64,000 nt of DNA. It comes from Caprella mutica. Taxonomy: Eukaryota > Arthropoda > Malacostraca > Amphipoda > Caprellidae. The stretch covers positions 1 through 64,000 of the forward strand of contig CANNZV010000869.1 of the NCBI GenBank assembly GCA_947561585.1. Reading direction: 5' to 3'. A program made the translations under genes and the position numbers. The notes beneath the pieces were generated by a model. The model ran no database searches and was not told where the DNA came from. It worked only from the letters and a program-made list of their open reading frames with translations. Shown here in pieces: positions 62,205 to 64,000 of the stretch (position 1 is the stretch's first letter; each line of letters starts with the position of its first letter).

Positions 62205-63443
62205 ATATTTTCGAGTAGTGCGAGTATTAATATTATATGAATGTAAGCCCTTATAATATTAGATAAAGAAAGTACCTACCTATTCTTTGATATAAAAATA
62301 ATAAATCGAAAATTTAAATTGTCAAGATTTCTATTTACACGTGGAATCTCCTAATCTAATTGAAAATGAAACAAAAAATTGTGAGAAGTTTTCCAAACAG
62401 TCTCTGATGAGTCATTTGGACTTCATTTTCTTGAAATGCTTCTGTCAATATTTCCTTTTCAGGAATGTATATAGGCTTCCTTTTTACAGTACAAAATGTA
62501 TGGTAATATTTACATTTCATTAATTAGATAGATGTTATATACATTGAAAATAGCACATTATATTTCGAAACCAGACCAATTATTATTTTATAGTGAAAAA
62601 ACTATAATTAATAGAAAATATAAACAAATTAATATTTATTCAACAAACATTTCAATTGCTATGTTCCTATCAGAAATATTATGGTTGTCTTTGTTACCTT
62701 CATGGTCTATAATGTAGCGAATTTTATTATATATAAGTAAACAAGTAAAAGATTATGATCATAAATCTGTGTGACTGTTTCTTAAAAATAAAATTTTAAG
62801 CATCTTCCAATTTATTTTACATCAATGAGAGAAAAGTCCTCCAATCTTCTTATTATTTCCCAAGAAATATTAAGTTGATGTTATTTGTCATTAGTAGGAA
62901 ATATAGTGAGATTGAAGAAAGAAATATTTCGAAATATTTACGTCTTCATTTCACTAAATATAACTTTTCAATTCTATATTTCTTATTTTTCGAACAAACT
63001 TTTCATTCCTTATTATTTATTTTTCGAAAAAAATTTAATTTTATATTGCTTATTTCTTCGAATAAGCTGTTCAATTTTACTGTTTTTTGTAATGAAATTG
63101 AAATTTTATTTACACTGTAATATATGACTATGAAGACAGCTAAATACATTCCTGGTATGGAATACACTTATCGTAATCAATTTTATGCATGCTTATCCCA
63201 TAATATAATTATTCATATTTCACTTGAGTGTCATGAATCATCTAATCTACATGCAAATAATATAAATTAGGTACAATGATTTTAAAAACGTGTAACAAAT
63301 TATGCTAAATATATACATATATCTATTTAATCAATTAATTTGATATAGCTTTACTCACCAGTTCAGAAGAAAGATGTACAAGCACGTCTGACCTGAAACA
63401 GTAAATATATAAATTATATATAACTTTCAAAGGAATTCACGAT
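62205..63443. other. AT-rich sequence, nothing recognised
   Basis: Overlapping 80-codon frames at 62875-63127 are F/L/I/K-rich and look like chance in AT-rich DNA. Confidence 0.5.
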
Positions 63444-63486
63444 GGAGCCATAGAAGATTTAGTGCTAATAATCTTCTATGAACCCA
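63444..63486. repeat. Foldback repeat, copy 3
   Basis: GGAGCCATAGAAGAT pairs with ATCTTCTATGAACCC around a 12-base loop; related to 17635-17679. Confidence 0.7.
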
Positions 63487-63707
63487 CCTACCTATTATAA
63501 TTCAGTTAAGTAAATACATGATACTCATTCAATTATTGGTGATCAAAATTCTATTTAAAATCTGAATATAATCCGTGATTTGATAAACTAATTGAGATAT
63601 ATAAGTAGATGAATTCCCAATCAGGAAGTTATAGTAGATTAAAAATGTTATGTATTTGAATATAATATGATTCGACGAAGATCATATCGAAATTTGAACC
63701 ACTTTAA

Positions 63708-63908
63708 AGGCTGTTTCACACATGTCTGGGATCCGCCTGGTCCAGCTTCTCTTAATGTTTTTTTTTTATCGCTGAGTGTAGCCGGTACTGTGTGAATCTG
63801 TCCGTTGAAATTAAAGTAACGTTTTATTTTTTTCAATGACACTGAATCACTGAGAGGAGACGGACCGGATACGTCCCGGATGGATCCCTGACGTGTGTGG
63901 AGAAGCCT
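63708..63908. mobile_element. Harbinger-like MITE, 201 bp
   Basis: The left end AGGCTGTTTCACACATGTC and the right end, reading AGGCTTCTCCACACACGTC in reverse, are inverted, and a shared GGGATCC block lies just inside. TAA flanks both ends (63705-63707, 63909-63911), the TWA target typical of PIF/Harbinger. The flanks can also be read as TTAA, so a piggyBac-type origin is not excluded. The minus-strand 94-codon frame across it is probably not a gene. Confidence 0.72.
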
Positions 63909-64000
63909 TAAGTCTAACGACGGATATTCCAAACAAAATATTTTTGAAATTATTTTATTTATAGGTTACACCATCATTTATAATAATCAACAATAATTTC

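Noticed and set aside
62875..63127. Two overlapping 80-codon frames
   Set aside because: Overlapping frames of equal length, rich in F, L, I and K in AT-rich sequence, with no motif; chance openness is likely.

Overview
The window reads as AT-rich, repeat-dense eukaryotic nuclear DNA, most likely from an arthropod and probably an insect. Three things point there: the remnants belong to Tc1/mariner, MULE, piggyBac-like, Harbinger-like and LINE families; there are no operons or dense ORFs; and long minisatellites lie in otherwise unstructured AT-rich sequence. The species cannot be fixed from the sequence. I found no host protein-coding gene, rRNA or convincing tRNA, so this is probably intergenic or deep-intronic DNA. 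One 24-base N gap at 29210-29233 shows that it is an assembly scaffold.

Layout. 1-560: 32-bp tandem array. 3240-4430: two different decayed Tc1/mariner-superfamily transposases side by side. 5130-5470: short inverted-terminal element whose interior is a 22-bp array. 8835-10030: deleted mariner-like element with about 215-bp terminal inverted repeats (TIRs) and a TA target-site duplication (TSD). 13341-14430: 26-bp G-rich array. 15382-16097: a dispersed repeat, an array grown from it, and a small TIR element, all abutting. 18199-19760: Tc1-like element with Sleeping Beauty-style IR/DR ends and an inverted duplicate of its own transposase start. 23441-24120: 15-bp array that flips orientation. 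27845-28590: polypurine 30-bp array. 29766-32524: 2.76-kb 34-bp array. 33052-33317: CpG-rich degenerate array. 34265-34735: another Tc1-like remnant. 35239-36145: 23-bp array. 47778-48004: 48-bp repeat and a CpG-rich foldback. 48950-49270: probable LINE tail. 50801-51014: near-perfect palindromic MITE. 52641-53279: 19-bp array. 53992-54897: MULE relic with an array grown from its right end. 58816-59091: piggyBac-like MITE. 59203-59895: TIR element with nested palindromes. 63708-63908: Harbinger-like MITE.

Nothing here works together as a pathway. The most notable theme is that at least three of the arrays (5149, 15461, 54687) share sequence with the end or interior of an adjacent mobile or dispersed repeat, as if those repeats seeded minisatellite growth. 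Tandem arrays together cover about 9 kb, roughly 14% of the window. Several long open frames (for example 13365-14554, 23394-24128, 35224-36060) are artefacts of stop-free repeat units and are not annotated as genes.
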